Assembly (NCBI GenBank): GCA_021799555.1
Contig: JAJZAG010000077.1
Coordinates: forward strand, 1 to 12,290
Length of the DNA: 12,290 nucleotides
Origin: Deltaproteobacteria bacterium
Lineage (GTDB): Bacteria > Desulfobacterota > Binatia > Binatales > Binataceae
Reading direction: 5' to 3'
Shown here: positions 7,107 through 12,290 of the stretch, piece by piece
Layout of the letters: the number at the start of each line of letters is the position of its first letter
How positions within the stretch are numbered: position 1 is the stretch's first letter
Made by a program: the position numbers and the translations under genes
The notes under the pieces: generated by a model
What the model was told of the DNA's origin: nothing
The model's database searches: none
Seen by the model: only the letters and a program-made list of their open reading frames with translations

Positions 7107-7130
7107 CGCGCCGGTCAATTGCGCGGCGCG
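7107..7130 (+). other. GC-rich hairpin before the dodecin gene
   Basis: CGCGCCG at 7107-7113 pairs perfectly with CGGCGCG at 7124-7130 around a 10-base loop. It lies between the nested hairpin at 7018-7082 and the ribosome-site hairpin at 7138-7151. Its role is unknown. Confidence 0.4.
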
Positions 7131-7137
7131 GCAGCCC

Positions 7138-7151
7138 GCTCTTAGGAGAGC
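7138..7151 (+). promoter_or_regulatory. Dodecin ribosome binding site within a small hairpin
   Basis: The Shine-Dalgarno site AGGAGAG (7144-7150) stands 9 bases before the ATG at 7160 and fixes that start. It lies in the loop and right arm of GCTCT-TAGG-AGAGC. This short stem could lower ribosome access unless opened. The sequence is plain; control by this hairpin is inference. Confidence 0.5.
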
Positions 7152-7159
7152 ATGACGAC

Positions 7160-7372
7160 ATGGTCGAAAAATCCATCGAGCTCACCGGCATCTCGGCCAA
7201 TTCGGTTGAGGATGCCGTGCAGATCGCCGTTGCGCGCGCTGGGGTGACTATCTCGGGCATCCACAGCGTGCATATCGAAGATATCGCGGCGATGGTCGAG
7301 AACAGCAAGGTCATGCGATGGAAGGTGAAGATCAAGGCCACCTTTCAGATCAAGGACGAGCTCCACGAGTAA
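7160..7372 (+). CDS. Dodecin-family protein lacking the classical flavin residues
   Basis: The 70-residue protein has the dodecin length and pattern: a first strand (KSIELTGIS), one helix (SVEDAVQIAVARAG) and two long strands ending KVKIKATFQIKDEL. Dodecins form hollow dodecamers that store or buffer flavins in the cytoplasm. Aligned without gaps from residue 34 to classical dodecins, the flavin-stacking Trp (W36 in the haloarchaeal protein) is Ser36, and the flavin-contacting Gln (Q55) is Lys55. The fold should therefore be kept while the ligand may differ or be absent; dodecin homologues without this Trp exist. A strong AGGAGAG at 7144-7150 supports the ATG at 7160; an ATG at 7152 is in another frame. 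The MBL hydrolase gene follows 74 bases later on the same strand and may be co-transcribed. Confidence 0.88.
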   Translation: MVEKSIELTGISANSVEDAVQIAVARAGVTISGIHSVHIEDIAAMVENSKVMRWKVKIKATFQIKDELHE

Positions 7373-7446
7373 AGCGCGCGGAGTGCACGCAGCTGCGGCC
7401 GAGCGCGAGAACCGTCGGTTCCGCGAAATCTGCCACTGAGAGTGTG

Positions 7447-8448
7447 ATGGGATCAAAAATCGTCGAGGTTCATCCGGGTATCTACGAGATCTTTCTGCCG
7501 CTGCCGATGCGGCCGACGATCATCAACGTTTACCTGATCGATTGTCACGGCGCGTGGGCTCTGGTCGACACCGGCATGAATTCCCCCGAGAGCATCGCGA
7601 CCCTCGAGGACGCATTCGCACAGATCGGGCTGAAGATTGAACAACTCAACACGCTCATAGCCACGCATCATCACATAGATCACTTCGGAGCCTCGGGCGA
7701 GCTTCGCCGCCGCAGCGGCGCCGCGACCCATATCCATCAACTCGAAGCGGCCCGCGCCGCACGAATGCTGTTCTTCGGACGGACCAGCAGCGCCGAGCGT
7801 CCCGAGTCGCGCCCGTTTTTTCTCAAGCACGGATTTCCAATTGACGAACATTCTTCTGACGGGATGCGGCCCGCATGGATGGGGACGCAGATGTATTTTC
7901 CGGTGACCGAACCCGATCATTACATCGCCGACGGCGACATAATCGAGGTTGGCGACAGGAAGTTCGAGGTGATCTGGACGCCAGGCCACTCGCCCGGTCA
8001 TAACGTGATCTACCTGCGCAAGGAAAAGGTGATGATCGTTGGCGATCATCTCCTGCCCAAGATTACTCCGCACGTCGGCATCTATCCCGACGCCGACGCC
8101 GATTCTAATCCGCTCGGCGACTTCATCGATTCTCAACGCAAGGTACAGCGCTTCGACGCGGAATTGATTTTGCCCGCACACGGCGGCGTTTATCAGGACC
8201 ATCGCCATCGCGCCAACCAGATTATCGAGCATCATCGCTATCGCGAGGCCGAGATGCTCGATTTGGTGCGCAACAAGCCGCAAACCGCCTTCGAAGTGGC
8301 GCAACAAATTTTCGGCGGCGAGGAGCGGCCAATCTTCCATGTGATGGCGGCGACGTTTGAAACCCTTGCCCATCTCGAATATGCGCGTATTGAAGGACGC
8401 GCGCGCAAACTCGAGCGTGGCGATCGAGTACTTTTCCAAGCCTTGTAA
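7447..8448 (+). CDS. Metallo-beta-lactamase fold hydrolase, LACTB2/glyoxalase II-like
   Basis: The protein (333 residues) is a soluble MBL-fold hydrolase with a complete binuclear metal site. The HxHxDH motif is H74-H76-D78-H79 in ATHHHIDHFG; H181 lies in TPGHSPGH, D200 in VGDHLLP and H245 in LPAHGG. After the metal domain, residues about 255-333 form a small helical or winged-helix domain (HHRYREAEMLDLV, AFEVAQQIF, ETLAHLEYARIEG) like that of LACTB2-type proteins. Members cleave thioesters, lactones, phosphodiesters or RNA, so the substrate cannot be named. An insert at about 105-160 between the first metal motif and the next strand (MLFFGRTSSAERPESRPFF and on) may form a substrate lid. The frame is open upstream into the dodecin gene. 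I chose the ATG at 7447 because a GAGAG lies just before it and the fold begins within ten residues. It probably shares a transcript with dodecin. Confidence 0.9.
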   Translation: MGSKIVEVHPGIYEIFLPLPMRPTIINVYLIDCHGAWALVDTGMNSPESIATLEDAFAQIGLKIEQLNTLIATHHHIDHFGASGELRRRSGAATHIHQLEAARAARMLFFGRTSSAERPESRPFFLKHGFPIDEHSSDGMRPAWMGTQMYFPVTEPDHYIADGDIIEVGDRKFEVIWTPGHSPGHNVIYLRKEKVMIVGDHLLPKITPHVGIYPDADADSNPLGDFIDSQRKVQRFDAELILPAHGGVYQDHRHRANQIIEHHRYREAEMLDLVRNKPQTAFEVAQQIFGGEERPIFHVMAATFETLAHLEYARIEGRARKLERGDRVLFQAL

Positions 8449-8464
8449 TTATGTTACTAGGGGT

Positions 8465-8492
8465 TTGCTAAATTTTTCATTAGGTGTATTTT
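8465..8492 (+). promoter_or_regulatory. Weak candidate promoter for the lipoprotein gene
   Basis: TTGCTA at 8465-8470 and TATTTT at 8487-8492 are 16 bases apart in a locally AT-rich stretch after the MBL stop. No terminator separates the two genes, so read-through from the MBL gene is also possible. Confidence 0.25.
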
Positions 8493-8573
8493 GACGCTGC
8501 TTTGACTTGGGTGGCGGATCGGCCGATGCGGGCCTTTTTATCGGGGGAGGCCCCTAGAGTGAAGGAGGATGCC

Positions 8574-9014
8574 ATGAGACGCACGATTGGGTTGTTGCTG
8601 GCCGGTGGGCTGGCAGTTATGGTCACGGGGTGCGCAAGCACCAGCGGTGGTGGTGCCGGTGCTACGACAGCGACGGCGGGAGCCGCGAAAGGCCAGGTGG
8701 CAAGTACTGAATCTGCCAACCCGGATGTTTCGCGGGTAGCTCACGACTTTAACCTACGGGTTAAGTGCCCAGGTGTTCATGAAGAAAAGATACACGGCTG
8801 GACCGATCAGCAGATAATGGAACAGGAGTCCGTGTCTGAACAGGACATCCCGGCCTGTATGGCTTGGGTGGAAAACCAGCCTAAGGGATTCGTACCGCCG
8901 CCCCCTCCGGGGTATGTGCCAAAAGCGGCGCCTAAGGCTCCCAGCTCGGCCAAAGCCGCAGGCAACGCAGCAGCACCCGCTGCCGCGCCAACCGCCGCTC
9001 CGGCAAGTCACTAA
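8574..9014 (+). CDS. Small proline/alanine-rich lipoprotein
   Basis: The protein has 146 residues. MRRTIGLLLAGG opens a lipoprotein signal, with lipobox VTGC and lipidated Cys20. S22 after the Cys does not suggest inner-membrane retention, so the outer membrane is likely. Residues 21-48 are a Gly/Ala/Thr/Ser linker. A compact core (about 49-104) contains C65 and C95, which could form a disulfide, and acidic helices (HGWTDQQIMEQESVSEQDI). Residues 107-116 are a proline run, VPPPPPGYVP, followed by an Ala/Pro/Lys tail to the end, as in proteins that reach through the cell wall. A strong AAGGAGG at 8562-8568, five bases before the ATG at 8574, fixes the start; the frame is open upstream but lacks such a site. 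I do not recognise the family. The gene is ended by tandem hairpins. Confidence 0.82.
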   Translation: MRRTIGLLLAGGLAVMVTGCASTSGGGAGATTATAGAAKGQVASTESANPDVSRVAHDFNLRVKCPGVHEEKIHGWTDQQIMEQESVSEQDIPACMAWVENQPKGFVPPPPPGYVPKAAPKAPSSAKAAGNAAAPAAAPTAAPASH

Positions 9015-9038
9015 TCAGGCTCAATCGAGTCTCGGTAG

Positions 9039-9066
9039 CGTCAGGCAAGCTTAAAGCTTGCCGACG
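9039..9066 (+). terminator. Hairpin after the lipoprotein gene
   Basis: GGCAAGC-TTAAA-GCTTGCC at 9044-9062 is a perfect 7-base stem. It extends by CGTC/GACG (9039-9042 with 9063-9066) with one bulged A. It follows the lipoprotein stop by 24 bases. Only TTTG follows, so on its own it is a weak terminator; it may protect the 3' end or assist the next one. Confidence 0.5.
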
Positions 9067-9098
9067 TTTGCCGCAGGGCCCGTTCGTAGCGGAAATGA

Positions 9099-9145
9099 GG
9101 CGGCGCAGCGTGTAGCACCTACACGCTGCGCCGCCGTCCATTTTT
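9099..9145 (+). terminator. Strong intrinsic terminator
   Basis: GGCGGCGCAGCGTGTAG at 9099-9115 pairs with CTACACGCTGCGCCGCC at 9119-9135: a perfect 17-base stem with a 3-base loop. A TTTTT run follows at 9141-9145. It ends transcription from the lipoprotein side. The left flank read on the minus strand has few T residues, so it is mainly a plus-strand terminator, although its stem could also slow the convergent gene ending at 9197. Confidence 0.88.
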
Positions 9146-9196
9146 GATTGCTGCTAAGGGATTGGCGACGCGAACCGATCGCATCCAGCGTGCGAC

Positions 9197-9631
9197 TTAG
9201 TTAGCGCGTGCCGCCCGCTTGCTGTCGCGTCGCGAAGGCGCGCTGATCCGGCCGCTGCGCACTACCGGCGAACGCCGCGCCAAGCGGCGGGTCGAAATGC
9301 CTGCGAGCTGCTGATTGCGCCATTCGCGCAAACCGTTGCGCAGGAAGCCTGGCTCGATCCCCAGTGTTTCGCAAACGGTCTCAAAAGAAAACGGCCCTTC
9401 CCCATTCTCACCGCAGAGCCACTGCTCCGCTTCCTGAAACAATCGCTTGCGCGACCCCGTCTTGGCGTCAGCGTTATTCTGGAAACAGCGCAGCGCGTCT
9501 TCCAAGATCGCCATCATCAGCTTTTTCACCGGACGGATCGAGCTGTCGTCGCGCCGACTGTCGTAGAACTGCTCAGGCGTCAGAACGTCCGGTACGAAAA
9601 GAGAACCGAGTGCAGTATTTTCCCATTCCAT
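9197..9631 (-). CDS. Conserved small protein with HTH-like segment and basic tail
   Basis: The protein has 144 residues and no signal or membrane segment. Residues 1-30 are acidic (LFVPDVLTPEQFYD). Residues 33-72 look helical (KKLMMAILEDALRCFQ, RLFQEAEQWLCGE). Residues 80-101 (PFSFETVCETLGIEPGFLRN) resemble a helix-turn-helix with the turn at LGIEPG. From about 104 to the end the chain is strongly basic, with many Arg and Lys, and probably disordered or nucleic-acid binding. I recall similar short proteins of the form 'LEDA...CF ... REAE.W ... FSFE.VCE.LG..P..LR.GL' in deltaproteobacterial genomes, without a known function. A DNA- or RNA-binding role is inference. The ATG at 9631 has only a weak AAGG upstream. 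The gene stands alone behind a long AT-richer leader region. Confidence 0.78.
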   Translation of the reverse strand: MEWENTALGSLFVPDVLTPEQFYDSRRDDSSIRPVKKLMMAILEDALRCFQNNADAKTGSRKRLFQEAEQWLCGENGEGPFSFETVCETLGIEPGFLRNGLREWRNQQLAGISTRRLARRSPVVRSGRISAPSRRDSKRAARAN

Positions 9632-10026
9632 GATACTTTGGCCTTACCCGACCGGACGCATCAGCTCTCAGAAGACGCTCGGCAGCCGGGATATTGTCTC
9701 TCTAAGTGGCATGAACGAACGCAAGTTCCATACCAATCCCTCCACGGTCCTCAGAACAGTAGTTTCTCTAAGAATACCAGTACCATCACGCTAGGATTAG
9801 TTCTTCTACTTGCTGGACCTTTTTCGTTTATCTTAGCAATATGCGAATTAATCCGCGTTATGCAAATCGCGAAAACGCCCTTCTCGCGCTAACCCATTTG
9901 CGACAGACCGTAACTTTTGGGCCACAGAGTACACCTCTGGCGCGTCGCAATTTTGATAATTGCGCCCGAAGTGGCAAATCTGCTACGTCATCGAACGGCC
10001 CTCAATGGACTTGCTGCGTGCGACTC
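9632..10026. other. AT-richer intergenic region
   Basis: These 395 bases lie between two minus-strand genes and should hold the end of the LON-domain transcript and the promoter of the small conserved protein. The part from about 9690 to 9900 is clearly richer in A and T than its surroundings. No clean -35/-10 pair could be chosen. A plus-strand frame from a TTG at 9638 to 9892 encodes a hydrophobic stretch (TLGLVLLLAGPFSFILAI), but it has no ATG and no ribosome site. Confidence 0.45.
9946..9964. repeat. Inverted repeat downstream of the LON-domain gene
   Basis: CGCAATT-TTGAT-AATTGCG is a perfect 7-base inverted repeat with a 5-base loop, about 60 bases past the stop of the LON-domain gene. 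No T-run follows on the minus strand. It may be a weak terminator or a protein site. Confidence 0.35.
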
Positions 10027-10680
10027 CTACTGCATCTTGTCAAATCCACCGCGCGGCCCTGAAGGTCCGAGCTTTCGCTCCTCAATCTTGAAGGTAAGCA
10101 CGTCAAGCAGACAGTCAACCCGGCTCGATAGCGCTTCAAGCATAGTCTGTTTCTCAATCGGATTTACGTCGAGATGGAAACAGAGAAAGTTGACCAGCGC
10201 GGCTCCACGCAACCCCCGCTGTTCGACAATTGTGCGCCATGCCTCTTTCGCGGGATCGCCAAGGTAACTGAACAACACCTCGCGCAACGACTCCATCATC
10301 TCGAAATCGCATTCGAGCGCATCGGATGCAACCGCGCATGATGTAATCTCGGCTTGCCGGTACGGCTTTTCGCGAATTTCGCGCAGCACGCGAAACTCGG
10401 CAAGACCCTCGAGCACCAAGTTATAGCGGCCGTCGTCGAGCCGGACCAGATCTCGAATCTTGCCCGCGCATCCAATCTCGAAAATGTCCGGAAACCCATA
10501 ATAGTCGTCCTCCCACTCGCCCTTGAGGAGGATCATCCCGATAATCCCGTCGCTGCGCGCGCTGTCGGCAACCATCTCGCGGTAGCGCGGCTCGAAGATA
10601 TGCAACGGAACCATCATGCCGGGAAACAGCACCAGGTTCGGCAATGGAAAGAGCGGGACGATTTTGGGAAGTTCCGCCAC
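10027..10680 (-). CDS. Stand-alone LON substrate-binding domain protein
   Basis: The protein (217 residues) matches the N-terminal PUA-like domain of Lon protease. The opening LPKIVPLFPLPNLVLFPG and LHIFEPRYREMV (about 4-37) is highly typical. GMILLK, EIGCAGKIRDLVRLDDGRYNLVLEG and the YRQAEI strand continue the fold, and a helical bundle fills the second half (about 130-200). There is no AAA+ domain and no Ser-Lys protease domain, so it is not Lon itself. Stand-alone LON-domain proteins are common in bacteria; substrate recognition or adaptor roles are assumed but not settled. I chose the GTG at 10680 because a GGAG lies 8 bases before it and the fold starts at once. The frame continues to a TTG at 10713 (228 residues) without a ribosome site. 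It is divergent from the monooxygenase gene. Confidence 0.87.
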   Translation of the reverse strand: MAELPKIVPLFPLPNLVLFPGMMVPLHIFEPRYREMVADSARSDGIIGMILLKGEWEDDYYGFPDIFEIGCAGKIRDLVRLDDGRYNLVLEGLAEFRVLREIREKPYRQAEITSCAVASDALECDFEMMESLREVLFSYLGDPAKEAWRTIVEQRGLRGAALVNFLCFHLDVNPIEKQTMLEALSSRVDCLLDVLTFKIEERKLGPSGPRGGFDKMQ

Positions 10681-11033
10681 TCGACTGGCTCCGATCTTAA
10701 AACCGCCGCCCAAGGCGCGTCAATCGCGCCGGCGCCAGCCATAAATTTGCCACGCCGGTGCCCTATGGTCTTAAGTGTAATGACTCGCGGTGACGCGCTG
10801 GAATCGTGCGCGACAACTCGCTGACCCGCTTGACCCGAAGTCCCCGCAAGCGCGATTCCCAACACTCCGCCAACTCGGCAGCGTGCTCCTGCACGACTAC
10901 GATGATATCGATACTGGTATGTTTTCGTGCTCGATAACCGTACGGCTCTATGCGCCTGGACGCGCCTGCCGCGCTGAACTGGTGCAGAATCCGGAATGAC
11001 TGCACAAAGCACGAATATCACAGGAGGCAGCTG
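10681..11033. other. Divergent intergenic region before the monooxygenase
   Basis: These 353 bases separate the divergent LON-domain and HpaB-type genes and should carry both promoters. An extended -10-like TGGTATGTT lies at 10915-10923 on the plus strand, without a good -35. Just before it is the 8-base palindrome TATCGATA (10906-10913), a possible operator half. AGGAGG at 11022-11027 is the ribosome site of the monooxygenase. The short open frames on both strands here show no family features. Confidence 0.4.
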
Positions 11034-12290
11034 ATGGGCGCGCGGTCGGGCAACAACTACCTTTCCTCGCTCAAGAAACTCGGCGCCGAGATCTTCCTCG
11101 GCGGAGAGCGTGTCACCGACGTGACGACGCATCCGGCGATGCGTAATTGCGCGCGTTCGCTCGCCTCGCTCTACGACATGCAGATCGAACATCCCGAGGC
11201 GATGACTTTTCGCACCGATGACGGCGGACGCGCAGGTCTATCCTTCTTTCAGCCGAAAACGCCCGACGATTTGCGCAAGCGTTCGCGGATGATGAAAGCG
11301 TGGGCGGATTTCAGCGGCGGCTTCATGGGCCGCACTCCGGATTATCTCAACGCGAGTATCGCGGCGATGGCTGCCGCGCACGAATTTTTCGCCGACAGCG
11401 ATCCGCGCTTCGGCGAAAATATTCAATCTTATTACCGCAACGCCCGCGACCGCGATTGGTGCGCAACACATACCCTCGTCAATCCGCGCGCAAGCCGCGC
11501 GCAGGGATGGGCCGGAAACACCGACGCCAACCTCGCGCTGCGCCTCGTCGAAAAGACCCGCGGCGGAATTATCGTCAGCGGTTGCCGGATGCTGGCGACG
11601 CTCGCGCCGTTCTCCGAAGAGCTGCTCGTATTTCCCTCGACCGTGCTGAAATCCGACGCTTCCGCCGAACCCTATGCGCTCGCCTTTGCGATCAACTCCA
11701 ACGCCGCCGGCCTGCGCTTCATCTGCCGCGAGAGCTACGGCCAATCGCGCTCAAAATTCGACGCTCCGCTTGCCGCCCGCTTCGAGGAAATGGATTGCGT
11801 CGTGATCTTCGACAACGTGCTCGTGCCGTGGGAACGCGTGTTCCTGTGCGGCGATGTCGCGCGATGCAACGCGCTTTACGGCGGAACTGGCGCGGTCGTA
11901 CACATGATGCATCAGGTCGTGGTGAAGAACGTCGCCAAGAGCGAGTTCCTGCTCGGACTCGCCGCGCGGATCGCACAGGCGAGCGATGCGATGCCGCTGC
12001 AGCACACGCGCGAGCGGCTGGCGGAAATGATCGAGACGACCGAGACCATGCGCGCGTGCCTGCGCGCCGCTGAGGCCGACGCCGCCGTCGACAAATGGGG
12101 CGTATGCGCTCCCGCGCGCGCGCCGCTCGACACCGCGCGCAACCTGTTTCCGCGCCTGTACCCTAGGATGGTCGAAATTATCCAACTCGCGAGTTCGTCT
12201 TCCCTGATGGCGACGCCGCAGGACGCCGACTTCGCCAACCCCGCGATCCGCGGCGATATCGACCGCTACTTCGCCGCCGCCGACGCGGAT
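11034..12290 (+). CDS. HpaB-family FAD-dependent monooxygenase, 3' end missing
   Basis: The window holds 419 residues and no stop; family members are about 480-520 long, so the C-terminus lies beyond the right edge. The protein matches the 4-hydroxyphenylacetate 3-monooxygenase oxygenase component (HpaB), which hydroxylates a phenol ortho to its OH using FADH2 supplied by a separate reductase (HpaC type). Seen are GRTPDYLN at 99-106 and DWCATHTLVNP at 141-151. R100, Y104 and H146 correspond to the Arg-Tyr-His set that holds the phenol hydroxyl in HpaB. Then come GWAGNTD, GGIIVSGCRMLATLAP (177-192) and the family signature FDNVLVPWERVF at 259-270. The Fe-S cysteines of the related 4-hydroxybutyryl-CoA dehydratases are absent, supporting an oxygenase. 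The ATG at 11034 follows AGGAGG by six bases. No flavin reductase is in view. The true substrate (phenol, chlorophenol or other aromatic) is unknown. Confidence 0.9.
   Translation, partial: MGARSGNNYLSSLKKLGAEIFLGGERVTDVTTHPAMRNCARSLASLYDMQIEHPEAMTFRTDDGGRAGLSFFQPKTPDDLRKRSRMMKAWADFSGGFMGRTPDYLNASIAAMAAAHEFFADSDPRFGENIQSYYRNARDRDWCATHTLVNPRASRAQGWAGNTDANLALRLVEKTRGGIIVSGCRMLATLAPFSEELLVFPSTVLKSDASAEPYALAFAINSNAAGLRFICRESYGQSRSKFDAPLAARFEEMDCVVIFDNVLVPWERVFLCGDVARCNALYGGTGAVVHMMHQVVVKNVAKSEFLLGLAARIAQASDAMPLQHTRERLAEMIETTETMRACLRAAEADAAVDKWGVCAPARAPLDTARNLFPRLYPRMVEIIQLASSSSLMATPQDADFANPAIRGDIDRYFAAADAD

Noticed and set aside
7453..8439. Minus-strand open frame of 328 residues
   Set aside because: It is antisense to the MBL hydrolase, which has every metal ligand. 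The minus frame shows no family pattern.
10763..11005. Minus-strand open frame of 80 residues before the monooxygenase
   Set aside because: It needs a GTG start without a ribosome site and overlaps the likely promoter region of the plus-strand gene. One stretch (IDIIVVVQEHAAELAE) looks protein-like, but that is too little.
11300..12073. Plus-strand open frame of 257 residues inside the monooxygenase
   Set aside because: It is an Arg-rich shifted frame of the HpaB-type gene, whose own frame carries the family motifs.

Overview
The window is GC-rich bacterial DNA, densely coded on both strands. It carries an NtrC-type regulator, a high-potential Rieske protein, a LACTB2-like metallo-beta-lactamase, a dodecin and an HpaB-type flavin monooxygenase. 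The gene content and the two small conserved hypothetical families suggest a deltaproteobacterial-grade soil lineage, possibly Candidatus Binatota or a relative. That placement is an inference from style and content: no rRNA or marker gene is present. No tRNA, rRNA, CRISPR array, complete insertion sequence or phage gene was seen.

Layout. 1-518: gene-free, with short direct and inverted repeats that could be a mobile-element remnant. 519-1940 (+): sigma-54-dependent response regulator without a kinase in view. 2012-3367 (-): membrane-anchored or exported seven-bladed TolB-like propeller, convergent with the regulator. 3756-4187 (+): small exported protein. 4354-4965 (+): Tat-type Rieske iron-sulfur protein behind a likely promoter whose -10 box lies in a palindrome. 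5043-5843 and 5896-6975 (-): a probable two-gene operon of a tandem-GNAT acyltransferase-like protein followed by a PhyH-type Fe(II)/2-oxoglutarate oxygenase. 7160-7372 and 7447-8448 (+): divergent dodecin-like protein plus a metallo-beta-lactamase hydrolase, preceded by a structured leader. 8574-9014 (+): small lipoprotein, ended by a very strong intrinsic terminator. 9197-9631 (-): small conserved protein with a helix-turn-helix-like segment and a basic tail. 10027-10680 (-): stand-alone LON substrate-binding domain protein. 11034-window end (+): HpaB-family monooxygenase, cut by the right edge.

How they work together. There is no single long operon. Most genes look like independent housekeeping or accessory units with frequent strand switches. 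The tightest functional links are GNAT-PhyH (52 nt gap) and dodecin-MBL (74 nt gap). The least ordinary points are the dodecin that lacks both classical flavin-contact residues, its hairpin-rich leader with the Shine-Dalgarno site in a hairpin, the Rieske gene without cytochrome b beside it, and the cysteine cluster ahead of the propeller. I did not find a clearly new multi-gene system.
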